Shown: piece by piece, positions 16,438-27,780 of the stretch
Layout of the letters: every line of letters begins with the position of its first letter
Numbering within the stretch: the first letter of the stretch is position 1
From: Pelomonas paludis
Lineage (GTDB): Bacteria; Pseudomonadota; Gammaproteobacteria; Burkholderiales; Burkholderiaceae_C
Assembly: GCF_039872745.1 (NCBI RefSeq)
Contig: NZ_JBDPZD010000003.1
Coordinates: 310,001 to 374,000, forward strand
Length of the DNA stretch: 64,000 nucleotides
Direction of reading: 5' to 3'
Translations under genes and position numbers: made by a program
Notes under the pieces: model-generated
What the model was told of the DNA's origin: nothing
Seen by the model: only the letters and a program-made list of their open reading frames with translations
Database searches by the model: none

Positions 16438-16914
16438 ATGGGAATTGAAGGCGTCCTCAAAGAGGGCTTCGTCACCACCTCGGTGGACAAGCTGATCAAC
16501 TGGTCCAAGACCGGTTCGCTCTGGCCGATGACCTTTGGATTGGCCTGCTGTGCGGTGGAGATGATGCATGCCGGTGCGGCGCGCTATGACATCGACCGCT
16601 TTGGCATGCTGTTCCGGCCGAGTCCGCGGCAGTCCGATCTGATGATCGTGGCCGGCACGCTGTGCAACAAGATGGCGCCGGCTCTGCGTAAGGTCTATGA
16701 CCAAATGGCTGAGCCGCGTTGGGTGCTGTCCATGGGCTCTTGCGCCAACGGCGGTGGCTACTACCACTACAGCTATTCCGTGGTGCGCGGCTGCGATCGC
16801 ATCGTGCCCGTGGATGTCTACGTGCCTGGCTGCCCGCCCACGGCGGAGGCGCTGCTCTACGGCATCCTGCAATTGCAGGCCAAGATTCGTCGCGAGAACA
16901 CCATCGCGCGCTGA
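16438..16914 (+). CDS. nuoB: NADH-quinone oxidoreductase subunit B
   Basis: Carries the terminal [4Fe-4S] cluster N2 of complex I, which passes electrons to ubiquinone. The 158-residue product has the tandem-cysteine motif LACCAVEMMHAG, a third ligand in AGTLCNKMAPALR, and the fourth in YVPGCPPTAEALLYGI. A further conserved segment is WVLSMGSCANGGG. AAAGGTG precedes the ATG. It is separated from nuoA by 107 bp, the largest gap in the operon, in which I see no clear signal. It is followed 17 bp later by nuoC. Confidence 0.98.
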   Translation: MGIEGVLKEGFVTTSVDKLINWSKTGSLWPMTFGLACCAVEMMHAGAARYDIDRFGMLFRPSPRQSDLMIVAGTLCNKMAPALRKVYDQMAEPRWVLSMGSCANGGGYYHYSYSVVRGCDRIVPVDVYVPGCPPTAEALLYGILQLQAKIRRENTIAR

Positions 16915-16931
16915 GCAAGGTTCCAGACAGC

Positions 16932-17525
16932 ATGAGTGCACACCTCGATACCCTGGCCCAGCTGTTGGCTGCGCGATTCGGCGACCGCGTGAGCGTGCGC
17001 TCGGCGCTCGGCGAATTGACCCTCACGGTGCCTGCGGCCGACTACCTTTCCGTTGCGACGACGCTGCGTGACGACGCCGACCTGGCGTTCGAGCAGTTGA
17101 TCGACCTCTGCGGCGTGGACTATGAGGGCTACAAGGATGGTGCCTATGACGGCCCTCGCTTTGCGGCCGTCAGCCACTTGATGTCCGTCAGCAAGAACTG
17201 GCGCCTGCGACTCAAGACCTTTGCCACCGACGACGACTTCCCCTGTGTCGCTTCGGTCAATGGCGTCTGGAGTTCGGCGAACTGGTTCGAGCGCGAAGCC
17301 TTCGACATGTACGGCATCATTTTTGAAGGCCATGAGGACCTGCGCCGCATCCTGACCGACTACGGCTTCATTGGTCACCCGATGCGCAAGGACTTCCCGG
17401 TCTCGGGCCACGTCGAGATGCGCTATGACCCCGAGCAGCGCCGCGTGGTCTATCAGCCGGTCACCATCGAACCCCGCGAGATCACGCCGCGCGTGATCCG
17501 CGAAGACAACTACGGCGGGCTCTGA
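16932..17525 (+). CDS. nuoC: NADH-quinone oxidoreductase subunit C
   Basis: Peripheral-arm subunit (30-kDa type) that helps form the quinone-module core with NuoB and NuoD. The 197-residue product starts MSAHLDTLAQLLAARFG and contains the conserved WFEREAFDMYGIIFEGHEDL and LTDYGFIGHPMRKDFPVSG segments. It is not fused to nuoD, unlike in E. coli. The start is set by homology and follows the nuoB stop by 17 bp; a longer in-frame extension overlaps nuoB and is rejected. Confidence 0.97.
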   Translation: MSAHLDTLAQLLAARFGDRVSVRSALGELTLTVPAADYLSVATTLRDDADLAFEQLIDLCGVDYEGYKDGAYDGPRFAAVSHLMSVSKNWRLRLKTFATDDDFPCVASVNGVWSSANWFEREAFDMYGIIFEGHEDLRRILTDYGFIGHPMRKDFPVSGHVEMRYDPEQRRVVYQPVTIEPREITPRVIREDNYGGL

Positions 17526-17535
17526 CTCAAACGCT

Positions 17536-18789
17536 ATGGCAGAGATCAAGAACTACACGCTGAATTTCGGCCCCCAGCACCCGGCCGCGCACGGCGTGCT
17601 GCGACTGGTGCTGGAGTTGGATGGCGAAGTCATCCAGCGCGCCGACCCCCACATCGGCCTGCTGCACCGCGGCACCGAGAAACTGGCCGAGCAAAAGACC
17701 TTCATCCAGTCGCTGCCCTACATGGACCGTCTCGACTACGTGTCGATGATGGCCAACGAGCACGCCTACTGCCTGGCCATCGAGAAGATGCTGGGCATCG
17801 AGGTGCCGCTGCGGGCGCAGTACATCAGAGTGATGTTTGCGGAGCTGACGCGCATTCTCAATCACCTGCTCTGGCTGGGCTGCCACGGTCTGGACTGCGG
17901 TGCGATGAACATCCTCATCTACTGCTTCCGCGAGCGTGAGGACATCTTCGACATGTACGAGGCGGTGTCGGGTGCGCGTATGCACGCGGCCTACTTCCGT
18001 CCGGGTGGGGTCTACCGTGACCTGCCGGACAGCATGCCCCAGTACAAAGTCAGCAAGATCAAGAACGCGAAGACCATCGCGCAGCTGAACGAGAACCGTC
18101 AGGGCTCGCTGCTGGACTTCATTGACGACTTCAGCGCCCGCTTCCCCAAGAACGTCGACGACTACGAGACCCTGCTGACCGACAACCGGATCTGGAAGCA
18201 GCGCACCGTGGGCATCGGTGTCGTGTCGCCCGAGCGGGCCATGAACCTCGGCTTCACCGGCGCGATGTTGCGCGGCTCGGGCATTGCCTGGGACCTGCGC
18301 AAGACCCAGCCCTACGACGTCTATGACCGCATGGACTTTGACATCCCGGTCGGCACCAACGGCGACACCTATGACCGCTATGTGGTCCGGGTCGAGGAAA
18401 TGCGCCAGGCCAACCGCATCGTCAAGCAATGCGTGGACTGGCTGCGCGCCAACCCTGGCCCCGTCATCACTGACAACCACAAGGTAGCGCCGCCCTCGCG
18501 CGTGGACATGAAGTCCAGCATGGAAGAGCTGATCCACCACTTCAAGCTCTTCACGGAAGGCTTCCGCGTGCCCGAGGGCGAGGCCTATGCCGCCGTGGAG
18601 CACCCCAAGGGCGAGTTCGGCATCTACATCGTCAGCGACGGTGCCAACAAGCCTTATCGCCTCAAGATCCGTGCGCCTGGTTTCGCCCACCTGGCCGCGC
18701 TCGACGAAATGGGCCGCGGTCACATGATCGCGGACGCTGTCGCCATCATCGGCACGATGGACATCGTGTTCGGCGAAATCGATCGTTGA
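17536..18789 (+). CDS. nuoD: NADH-quinone oxidoreductase subunit D
   Basis: 49-kDa-type subunit of complex I forming most of the ubiquinone-binding cavity with NuoB. The 417-residue product contains FGPQHPAAHGVLRLVLELDG at the N-terminus, HIGLLHRGTEKLAE, the LDYVSMMANEHAYCLAIEK segment and the C-terminal DIVFGEIDR. It is a separate gene, as in most non-enteric bacteria. It lies 10 bp after nuoC and 7 bp before nuoE. Confidence 0.98.
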   Translation: MAEIKNYTLNFGPQHPAAHGVLRLVLELDGEVIQRADPHIGLLHRGTEKLAEQKTFIQSLPYMDRLDYVSMMANEHAYCLAIEKMLGIEVPLRAQYIRVMFAELTRILNHLLWLGCHGLDCGAMNILIYCFREREDIFDMYEAVSGARMHAAYFRPGGVYRDLPDSMPQYKVSKIKNAKTIAQLNENRQGSLLDFIDDFSARFPKNVDDYETLLTDNRIWKQRTVGIGVVSPERAMNLGFTGAMLRGSGIAWDLRKTQPYDVYDRMDFDIPVGTNGDTYDRYVVRVEEMRQANRIVKQCVDWLRANPGPVITDNHKVAPPSRVDMKSSMEELIHHFKLFTEGFRVPEGEAYAAVEHPKGEFGIYIVSDGANKPYRLKIRAPGFAHLAALDEMGRGHMIADAVAIIGTMDIVFGEIDR

Positions 18790-18796
18790 CCTCACG

Positions 18797-19318
18797 ATGA
18801 CCACGACCCCCACCCCCTACGTGCTGAGCGACGCCACGCGTGCGCGCTTCGACCGCGAGGTCGCCAAGTACCCGTCCGAGCAACGCCAGTCGGCCGTCAT
18901 GGCCTGCCTGGCCATCGTGCAGCAGGAGCTGGGCCATGTGCCCCGCGAGAGCGAAGACGCGATTGCGGCCTACCTCGGCATGCCCGCCATTGCGGTGTAT
19001 GAGGTCACGACCTTCTACAACATGTACAACCAGCGCCCCGTTGGGCGCTACAAGCTGAACGTCTGCGCCAACCTGCCTTGCCAACTGCGCGATGGACAGA
19101 AGGCGCTGGACCACCTGTGCAGCAAGCTCGGCATCGAGCAGGGCGGCACGACGGCGGACGGGCTCTTCACCGTGCAGAAGAGCGAGTGCCTGGGCGCCTG
19201 TGCCGACTCGCCGGTGATGCTGGTCAATGACCGCCAGATGTGCAGCTTCATGAGCAACGATCGTCTCGATGCGCTGCTCGACACCCTGCGCGCCGACGCG
19301 GCGAGCCAGAAGGCCTGA
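18797..19318 (+). CDS. nuoE: NADH-quinone oxidoreductase subunit E
   Basis: 24-kDa-type subunit of the NADH dehydrogenase module, carrying [2Fe-2S] cluster N1a. The 173-residue product has a thioredoxin-like C-terminal domain with ligand pairs in NVCANLPCQLRDG and SECLGACADSPVMLVND. The N-terminal helical region includes YEVTTFYNMYNQRPVG. It starts 7 bp after nuoD; nuoF begins 5 bp after its stop. Confidence 0.97.
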   Translation: MTTTPTPYVLSDATRARFDREVAKYPSEQRQSAVMACLAIVQQELGHVPRESEDAIAAYLGMPAIAVYEVTTFYNMYNQRPVGRYKLNVCANLPCQLRDGQKALDHLCSKLGIEQGGTTADGLFTVQKSECLGACADSPVMLVNDRQMCSFMSNDRLDALLDTLRADAASQKA

Positions 19319-19323
19319 ACACC

Positions 19324-20667
19324 ATGACGCTGGACCTCACCAAGTTTCAGGCGACAGGGGCGGAGACCTGCTTCCATGGACGCCACCTCTCGCCCCAGAT
19401 CTACGCTGACCTGAACGGCAGCAACTGGTCGATCAAGGATTACGAAGCGCGTGGCGGCTATGCGGCCCTGCGCAAGATCCTCGGCAAGGATGGCGGCGAG
19501 GGTATGACGGCCGACCAGGTCATCGCCGAAGTCAAGACCTCGGCCCTGCGTGGCCGTGGCGGCGCCGGCTTCCCGACCGGCCTGAAGTGGAGCTTCATGC
19601 CCCGCCAGTTCCCGGGCCAGAAGTACCTGGTCTGCAACTCGGACGAGGGCGAGCCCGGCACCTGCAAGGACCGCGAGATCCTGATGCACAACCCGCACAT
19701 CGTCATCGAAGGCATGGCCATTGCCGCCTTCGCGATGGGCATCAAGGTCGGCTACAACTACATCCACGGCGAGATCTTCGAGGTCTATGAGCGCTTCGAA
19801 GCCGCGCTTGAAGAAGCGCGTGCCGCTGGCTACCTTGGCGACAACATCATGGGCTCGGACTACAGCTTCCAGCTGCACGCCCACCACGGTTTCGGGGCCT
19901 ACATCTGCGGTGAAGAAACCGCGCTGCTCGAGTCGCTGGAAGGCAAGAAGGGCCAGCCGCGCTTCAAGCCGCCGTTCCCGGCCAGCTTCGGTCTCTATGG
20001 CCGGCCGACCACCATCAACAACACGGAGACCTTCGCGGCGGTGCCCTGGATCATCCGCAATGGCGGCCAGGCCTACCTGGAGATCGGCAAGCCCAACAAC
20101 GGCGGCACCAAGCTGTTCTCGGTGTCGGGTGATGTGGAGAACCCGGGCAACTTCGAGATCCCGCTCGGCACGCCGTTCTCGACCTTGCTGGAACTGGCGG
20201 GCGGCGTCCGCAAGGGCCGCAAGCTCAAGGCCGTGATCCCCGGTGGCTCGTCAGCCCCCGTGCTGCCGGCCGACGTGATGATGCAGTGCACGATGGACTA
20301 TGACTCCATCGCCAAGGCCGGCTCCATGCTGGGCTCGGGCGCTGTCATCGTGATGGACGACTCGCGCTGCATGGCGCAGAGCCTGCTCCGACTGTCCTAC
20401 TTCTACGCGCACGAATCCTGCGGCCAATGCACGCCCTGCCGCGAAGGCGTGGGCTGGATGCATCGTGTGCTGGAGCGCATCTACGCCGGGCAGGGCCGCC
20501 TAGAGGACATCGACCTCTTGAACTCCGTTGCCGACAACATCCAGGGCCGCACCATCTGTGCGCTGGGTGACGCGGCTGCGATGCCGGTGCGCGCGATGTT
20601 GAAGCACTTCAAGCACGAGTTCGTGCATCTGATCGAACACAAGAAGCCCCTGGTGGCTCCAACTTGA
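19324..20667 (+). CDS. nuoF: NADH-quinone oxidoreductase subunit F
   Basis: 51-kDa-type subunit that binds NADH, FMN and [4Fe-4S] cluster N3, the entry point of electrons into complex I. The 447-residue product has the NADH/FMN glycine-rich loop LRGRGGAGFPTGLKWSF, CNSDEGEPGTCKDREIL and the cluster motif ESCGQCTPCREG. Length is typical. The start MTLDLTKF is 5 bp after nuoE; an in-frame extension into nuoE is rejected. Confidence 0.98.
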   Translation: MTLDLTKFQATGAETCFHGRHLSPQIYADLNGSNWSIKDYEARGGYAALRKILGKDGGEGMTADQVIAEVKTSALRGRGGAGFPTGLKWSFMPRQFPGQKYLVCNSDEGEPGTCKDREILMHNPHIVIEGMAIAAFAMGIKVGYNYIHGEIFEVYERFEAALEEARAAGYLGDNIMGSDYSFQLHAHHGFGAYICGEETALLESLEGKKGQPRFKPPFPASFGLYGRPTTINNTETFAAVPWIIRNGGQAYLEIGKPNNGGTKLFSVSGDVENPGNFEIPLGTPFSTLLELAGGVRKGRKLKAVIPGGSSAPVLPADVMMQCTMDYDSIAKAGSMLGSGAVIVMDDSRCMAQSLLRLSYFYAHESCGQCTPCREGVGWMHRVLERIYAGQGRLEDIDLLNSVADNIQGRTICALGDAAAMPVRAMLKHFKHEFVHLIEHKKPLVAPT

Positions 20668-20688
20668 GAGCCACCGAGGAACGCCACC

Positions 20689-23013
20689 ATGGTTGAAATC
20701 GAACTCGACGGCAAGAAGGTCTCGGTCCGCGAAGGCAGCATGGTCATGCATGCGGCTGAGCAGGCCGGTGCCTACATCCCTCACTTCTGCTATCACAAGA
20801 AGCTCTCCATCGCCGCCAACTGCCGGATGTGCCTGGTGGAAGTGGAGAAGGCCCCCAAGCCGCTGCCGGCCTGTGCCACGCCGGTGACGCAGGGCATGAT
20901 CGTCCGCACCAAGAGCGACAAGGCCGTCAAGGCCCAGCAAGGGGTGATGGAGTTTCTGCTCATCAATCACCCGCTGGACTGCCCGATCTGTGACCAGGGC
21001 GGCGAGTGCCAGCTGCAGGATCTGGCCGTGGGCTATGGCGGCTCCAAGAGCCGCTACTCCGAAGAAAAGCGCGTCGTCTTCCACAAGAACGTCGGCCCGC
21101 TGATCTCGATGGAGGAGATGAGCCGCTGCATCCACTGCACGCGTTGCGTCCGCTTTGGGCAAGAGATTGCCGGCGTGATGGAGCTGGGCATGGCCCACCG
21201 CGGCGAGCACAGTGAGATCCAGACCTTCGTCGGACGCACGGTGGACAGTGAGCTGTCCGGCAACATGATCGACGTCTGCCCGGTGGGCGCGCTGACCAGC
21301 AAGCCCTTCCGCTACAGCGCCCGCACCTGGGAGCTCTCGCGCCGCAAGAGCGTGAGCCCGCACGATTCGACCGGTGCCAACCTGGTCGTCCAGGTCAAGA
21401 ACAACCAGGTGTTGCGCGTCGTTCCGCTCGAGAATGAGGACGTCAACGAGTGCTGGATCGCCGACCGCGACCGTTTCAGCTATGAAGCCCTGAACAGCGA
21501 TGCGCGCCTGAGCGCACCGATGATCAAGCAGGGTGGGGCGTGGAAGCAGGTCGACTGGAGCGTGGCGCTCGAGTACGTGGCCAATGGGCTCAAGTCTGTC
21601 AAGGCTGAGCACGGCGCAGCAGCCATCGGCGCCTTGGGTTCCGCCCACGCCACCGTTGAGGAACTGCACCTGCTCGGCGAGTTGATGCGCGGCCTCGGCA
21701 GCGACAACGTCGATCACCGTCTGCGCCAGCAGGACTTCAGCCTCGCCGCTCCTGCGGGCCAGGCTCAGTGGCTGGGTTGCAGCATCGCTGAACTCTCCTT
21801 GCTCGACCGTGCCCTGGTGGTGGGTTCGGTGCTGCGCAAGGACCATCCGCTCTTCGCCGCGCGCTTGCGCCAAGCGGCTCGGCATGGCGCCCAGATTACT
21901 CGCGTCGGCGTGGGCCACGATGACTGGCTGATGCCCGTCGCCGCCCAAGTCCAGGCGGCTCCCTCGGCCTGGGTGAACGCGCTGGCTGCGGTGGCCAGTG
22001 CCATCGCGCAGAGCCAGGGCAGCACGGCCCCGCTGGATGCTCCCGTCACGGCGGAGGCCCGCGCCATCGCTGACAGCCTGCTCTCCGGCAGCCAGAAGGC
22101 CGTGTTGCTGGGCAATGGCGCCGCGCACCACCCGGCCGCATCAAGCCTGCTGGCGCTTGCGCAGTGGATCGCCCAGCAGGTGGGTGCCAAGGTGGGCTAT
22201 CTGACAGCCGCCGCCAACACGGTGGGTGCGCAGCTCGTCAAGGCCCAGCCTCAGGCCGGTGGCCTGAATGCCGCCCAGATGCTCTCGGGCACATCACTCA
22301 AGGCAGCGGTGCTGCTGCAGACCAACCCCGAGTTGGACGCCGCCGACCCGGTGGCCGCCCGTGCAGCGCTCGACGCTGCCGAGCTGGTGGTGGTGCTGAG
22401 CCCCTTCAAGGTGGGCCTCGACTACGCCGACGTGCTCCTGCCCACGGCCCCGTTCACCGAAACCTCCGGCAGCTTTGTCAACGCCGAGGGTCGCTTGCAA
22501 AGCTTTGTGGGCGTGGTGAAGGCGCTGGGTGACACGCGTCCGGGCTGGAAGATCCTGCGTGTGCTGGGCAATCTGCTCGGCCTCGCCGGCTTTGATTACC
22601 AGAGCAGCGAGGCCGTGCGTGACGCTGCGCTGGGCGCCTCGCCCGACTTGGCGGCGCGTCTCAGCAATGCGACCGCAGCCACGCCGGTGGCAACGCCTGC
22701 GGCCGCTGGCCTCGAGCGCTACGCCCCGGTGCCGATCTACGCGGCCGATGAGCTGGTGCGCCATTCGCCCTCGTTGCAGGCCACGTCTGACGCGCGCGAT
22801 GCCGCGATGGCCGGGCTGCCTCAAACCCTGTGGTCTGAGCTGGGCCTGTCGGCCGGTGATCGTGTGCGCGTCGTCCAGGATGGCCGTGCCGTTCAGCTGG
22901 CGGCCAAGCTCGAAGCCGCATTGCCAGCCAACGTCGTCCGCGTCTCTGCTGGCCTTGCTGAAACCGCAGCCTTGGGCGCGGCGCAGGGCACCCTCACGCT
23001 GAGCAAGGTCTGA
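20689..23013 (+). CDS. nuoG: NADH-quinone oxidoreductase subunit G
   Basis: Largest peripheral subunit, carrying clusters N1b, N4 and N5. The 774-residue product has an N-terminal [2Fe-2S] ferredoxin domain (CYHKKLSIAANCRMCLVEV with a later cysteine in ACATPV). It has a His/Cys [4Fe-4S] segment (INHPLDCPICDQGGECQLQD) and a second [4Fe-4S] motif CIHCTRCVRFGQE. A molybdopterin-oxidoreductase-like domain without cofactor site follows. The C-terminal half is Ala-rich and less conserved. It ends 5 bp before nuoH. Confidence 0.97.
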   Translation: MVEIELDGKKVSVREGSMVMHAAEQAGAYIPHFCYHKKLSIAANCRMCLVEVEKAPKPLPACATPVTQGMIVRTKSDKAVKAQQGVMEFLLINHPLDCPICDQGGECQLQDLAVGYGGSKSRYSEEKRVVFHKNVGPLISMEEMSRCIHCTRCVRFGQEIAGVMELGMAHRGEHSEIQTFVGRTVDSELSGNMIDVCPVGALTSKPFRYSARTWELSRRKSVSPHDSTGANLVVQVKNNQVLRVVPLENEDVNECWIADRDRFSYEALNSDARLSAPMIKQGGAWKQVDWSVALEYVANGLKSVKAEHGAAAIGALGSAHATVEELHLLGELMRGLGSDNVDHRLRQQDFSLAAPAGQAQWLGCSIAELSLLDRALVVGSVLRKDHPLFAARLRQAARHGAQITRVGVGHDDWLMPVAAQVQAAPSAWVNALAAVASAIAQSQGSTAPLDAPVTAEARAIADSLLSGSQKAVLLGNGAAHHPAASSLLALAQWIAQQVGAKVGYLTAAANTVGAQLVKAQPQAGGLNAAQMLSGTSLKAAVLLQTNPELDAADPVAARAALDAAELVVVLSPFKVGLDYADVLLPTAPFTETSGSFVNAEGRLQSFVGVVKALGDTRPGWKILRVLGNLLGLAGFDYQSSEAVRDAALGASPDLAARLSNATAATPVATPAAAGLERYAPVPIYAADELVRHSPSLQATSDARDAAMAGLPQTLWSELGLSAGDRVRVVQDGRAVQLAAKLEAALPANVVRVSAGLAETAALGAAQGTLTLSKV

Positions 23014-23018
23014 GCCCC

Positions 23019-24116
23019 ATGATCGAGACCCTTTTCCAAACCGGTGCCTCCCTGCTGGGGGGGCTGTGGCCCGTGGTCTGGAGCCTGATCAAGATCATCG
23101 CGGTCGTTGCGCCGCTGATGATCTGCGTGGCCTACCTCACCTTGTGGGAGCGCAAGGCCATTGGCTGGTCGCAGATCCGCCCCGGGCCGAACCGTGTCGG
23201 CCCTTATGGCCTGCTCACGCCGATTGCCGATGCCGTGAAGCTGATCTTCAAGGAGATCATCACGCCGTCGGCAGCCAGCAAGGGCCTGTTCTTCCTGGGC
23301 CCCGTGATGACCATCATGCCGGCGCTGGCGGCCTGGGCTGTGGTGCCCTTTGGTCCCGACGCTGCGGTTGCGAATGTCAATGCCGGCCTGCTGTTCCTGA
23401 TGGCGATCACCTCGCTTGAGGTCTACGGCGTGATCATTGCCGGCTGGGCGTCCAACTCGAAGTACGCCTTCCTGGGCGCGCTGCGCGCCTCGGCCCAGAT
23501 GGTGAGCTACGAGATCGCGATGGGCTTTGCGCTTGTCGTGGTGCTGATGGTGACTGGCTCGCTGAACATGACCGCCGTGGTGCAGTCGCAGGAGCAGGGC
23601 CTGTTCGCGGCCAAGGGCCTGAACTTCCTGTCCTGGAACTGGTTGCCCCTGCTGCCCATCTTCGTCGTCTATTTCATCTCCGGCTTGGCTGAAACCAACC
23701 GCCACCCGTTTGACGTTGTCGAAGGCGAATCCGAGATCGTCGCTGGCCACATGATCGAGTACTCGGGCATGAGCTTCGCCATGTTCTTCCTGGCCGAGTA
23801 CGCCAACATGATCCTGGTGTCCGCACTGGCCGTCATCATGTTCCTTGGTGGCTGGAGCGCCCCGGTGTCCTGGAGCCTCTTCGGCATGCAGACGCCCGAG
23901 TTCATCCAGAACACGATGGCGCTATGGAATTGGGCCTGGCTGTTCGGCAAGACCTTTGTCGTCGTGACCATGTTCCTCTGGGTCCGTGCCACCTTCCCGC
24001 GCTTCCGCTACGACCAGATCATGCGCCTGGGCTGGAAGATCTTCATCCCCGTCACCCTGGTCTGGCTGATCGTGGTCGGCATCTGGATGCAGACCCCGTT
24101 CAACATCTGGAAGTGA
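23019..24116 (+). CDS. nuoH: NADH-quinone oxidoreductase subunit H
   Basis: Membrane subunit that closes the ubiquinone tunnel and couples redox to proton pumping. The 365-residue product has about eight membrane helices and the conserved loops LWERKAIGWSQIRPGPNRVG and GLAETNRHPFDVVEGESEIV. The latter has the cluster of acidic residues characteristic of this subunit. WVRATFPRFRYDQ lies near the C-terminus. An unusual 86-bp palindrome-rich gap separates it from nuoI. Confidence 0.97.
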   Translation: MIETLFQTGASLLGGLWPVVWSLIKIIAVVAPLMICVAYLTLWERKAIGWSQIRPGPNRVGPYGLLTPIADAVKLIFKEIITPSAASKGLFFLGPVMTIMPALAAWAVVPFGPDAAVANVNAGLLFLMAITSLEVYGVIIAGWASNSKYAFLGALRASAQMVSYEIAMGFALVVVLMVTGSLNMTAVVQSQEQGLFAAKGLNFLSWNWLPLLPIFVVYFISGLAETNRHPFDVVEGESEIVAGHMIEYSGMSFAMFFLAEYANMILVSALAVIMFLGGWSAPVSWSLFGMQTPEFIQNTMALWNWAWLFGKTFVVVTMFLWVRATFPRFRYDQIMRLGWKIFIPVTLVWLIVVGIWMQTPFNIWK

Positions 24117-24139
24117 CATGACCGCACCGACGTTCACTT

Positions 24140-24200
24140 CGTTCTCTGCCCCCCAAAGGGGCGACTGCCTCCTCGAGGCGGCTCTGCGGAGTCAGTAAGC
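24140..24200. repeat. Palindromic GC-rich element between nuoH and nuoI
   Basis: CCCC-AAA-GGGG (24151-24161) is followed by GCCTC-CTC-GAGGC (24167-24179): two small hairpins in a row within an otherwise tightly packed operon, where other gaps are mostly under 25 bp. A similar CCCCCCAAACGGGG string occurs at the start of murB (55329-55344). The layout resembles small dispersed palindromic repeats of Burkholderiales, but I cannot count genome copies from this window. Confidence 0.45.
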
Positions 24201-24202
24201 CG

Positions 24203-24691
24203 ATGTCTACCTTTTTGAGCTTCGCCAAGAGCTTCATGCTCACCGAGCTGTTGAAAGGCATGGCCTTGACCGGCCGGCACTTCCTGTCTCGCAACATCAC
24301 CATCCAGTTCCCAGAGGAAAAGACGCCGCTGTCGCCGCGCTTCCGTGGCCTGCATGCGCTGCGCCGCTACGAGAACGGTGAAGAGCGCTGCATCGCCTGC
24401 AAGTTGTGCGAGGCCGTCTGCCCGGCGATGGCGATCACGATCGAGAGCGATGTGCGTGCCGACGGTAGCCGCCGCACCACGCGCTACGACATCGACCTGA
24501 CCAAGTGCATCTTCTGCGGCTTCTGCGAAGAGAGCTGCCCGGTCGACTCCATCGTCGAGACCGATATCTTCGAATACCACGGCGAAAAGCGTGGCGACCT
24601 CTACTTCACCAAGGACATGCTCCTGGCCGTTGGGGACCGCTACGAAGCCGACATCGCCGCGCAAAAGGAGGCCGACGCCAAGTACCGCTGA
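24203..24691 (+). CDS. nuoI: NADH-quinone oxidoreductase subunit I
   Basis: Ferredoxin-like subunit with two [4Fe-4S] clusters (N6a, N6b) linking the peripheral arm to cluster N2. The 162-residue product has two classic CX2CX2CX3CP motifs: CIACKLCEAVCP and CIFCGFCEESCP. The N-terminal membrane-associated helix region is LSFAKSFMLTELLKGMALTG. It follows the palindromic element after nuoH and lies 35 bp before nuoJ. Confidence 0.98.
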   Translation: MSTFLSFAKSFMLTELLKGMALTGRHFLSRNITIQFPEEKTPLSPRFRGLHALRRYENGEERCIACKLCEAVCPAMAITIESDVRADGSRRTTRYDIDLTKCIFCGFCEESCPVDSIVETDIFEYHGEKRGDLYFTKDMLLAVGDRYEADIAAQKEADAKYR

Positions 24692-24726
24692 GTGGCCAAG
24701 ACGCCCTCAGCCCTGGCTGGATTTCC

Positions 24727-25365
24727 ATGGACACCACCACCCTGATTTTTTACGCCCTGTCCGTCGTGCTGCTCGGTGCGGCCTTCCGGGTCATCACCGC
24801 GCGCAACACGGTGCATGCGGCCTTGTTCCTGATCCTGAGCTTCTTTACCGCGTCCTGCGTCTGGATGCTGCTGAAGGCCGAGTTCCTGGCCATCGCGCTG
24901 GTGCTCGTCTACATCGGCGCTGTGATGGTGCTGTTCCTGTTCGTCGTGATGATGCTGGACCTCAACAAGGACGGCGTGCGCGAGAACCTCTGGTCGCACC
25001 TGCCGCTCGCCGCAGCCGTGGGCGCCTTGATTGCTCTGGAGATGGGCGTTGTGCTGATGCAAGGCTTCCAGCTCAAGCAGGCGCCTGAGCTCTCCGCGGC
25101 GGCCGTCGAGATGGGCAACTCCAAGTTGCTGGGCATCGAGATCTACACCGCCTACCTCTACCCCTTGCAGATCGCGGCCGTGCTGCTGCTGGTCGCCATC
25201 GTGGCCGCCATTGCGCTCACGTTGCGGGCGCGCAAGGACTCGCGTCACATGGACCCGAGCGAGCAGGTCAAGGTCACCAAGGCCGAACGCCTGCGCGTCA
25301 TCAAGGTGGCCCCGACGGTGCATGCGGCCGCACCTGCTGCTGGTAATGAAGGAGGCCAAGCATGA
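24727..25365 (+). CDS. nuoJ: NADH-quinone oxidoreductase subunit J
   Basis: Membrane subunit next to the quinone-module interface. The 212-residue product starts MDTTTLIFYALSVVLLGAAF and has five predicted membrane helices. The conserved segment LVYIGAVMVLFLFVVMMLDL lies in helix 3, the pi-bulge helix of the family. A hydrophilic C-terminal tail follows. Its stop overlaps the nuoK start by 4 bp (ATGA), indicating translational coupling. A longer in-frame extension into nuoI is rejected. Confidence 0.96.
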   Translation: MDTTTLIFYALSVVLLGAAFRVITARNTVHAALFLILSFFTASCVWMLLKAEFLAIALVLVYIGAVMVLFLFVVMMLDLNKDGVRENLWSHLPLAAAVGALIALEMGVVLMQGFQLKQAPELSAAAVEMGNSKLLGIEIYTAYLYPLQIAAVLLLVAIVAAIALTLRARKDSRHMDPSEQVKVTKAERLRVIKVAPTVHAAAPAAGNEGGQA

Positions 25366-25670
25366 GCTTGACGCTTGGGCACTTCCTGACCCTGGGTGCG
25401 CTGCTGTTCGCGCTGTCGGTGATCGGCATCTTCCTGAACCGCAAGAACCTGATCGTGCTGCTGATGGCCATCGAGCTGATGCTGCTGGCGGTCAACCTGA
25501 ACTTCATCGCCTTCTCGCACTACCTGGGCGACATGGCGGGGCAGGTTTTCGTGTTCTTCATCCTCACGGTGGCGGCGGCTGAGTCTGCGATCGGCCTGGC
25601 CATCCTGGTCGTGCTGTTCCGCAATCGCGCCAGCATCGACGTGGAACAACTCGACGCCCTCAAGGGCTGA
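25362..25670 (+). CDS. nuoK: NADH-quinone oxidoreductase subunit K
   Basis: Small proton-channel subunit homologous to MnhC of Mrp antiporters. The 102-residue product has three membrane helices with the two buried glutamates of the family, in LLMAIELMLLAVNLNFI and TVAAAESAIGLAILV. Length is standard (about 100). It overlaps nuoJ by 4 bp and is followed 23 bp later by nuoL. Confidence 0.97.
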   Translation: MSLTLGHFLTLGALLFALSVIGIFLNRKNLIVLLMAIELMLLAVNLNFIAFSHYLGDMAGQVFVFFILTVAAAESAIGLAILVVLFRNRASIDVEQLDALKG

Positions 25671-25693
25671 CCCCCAGACCGGCGATACGAACG

Positions 25694-27760
<2,067 letters not shown>

Positions 27761-27780
27761 GCTGAAGGCGGAGAACAAGA

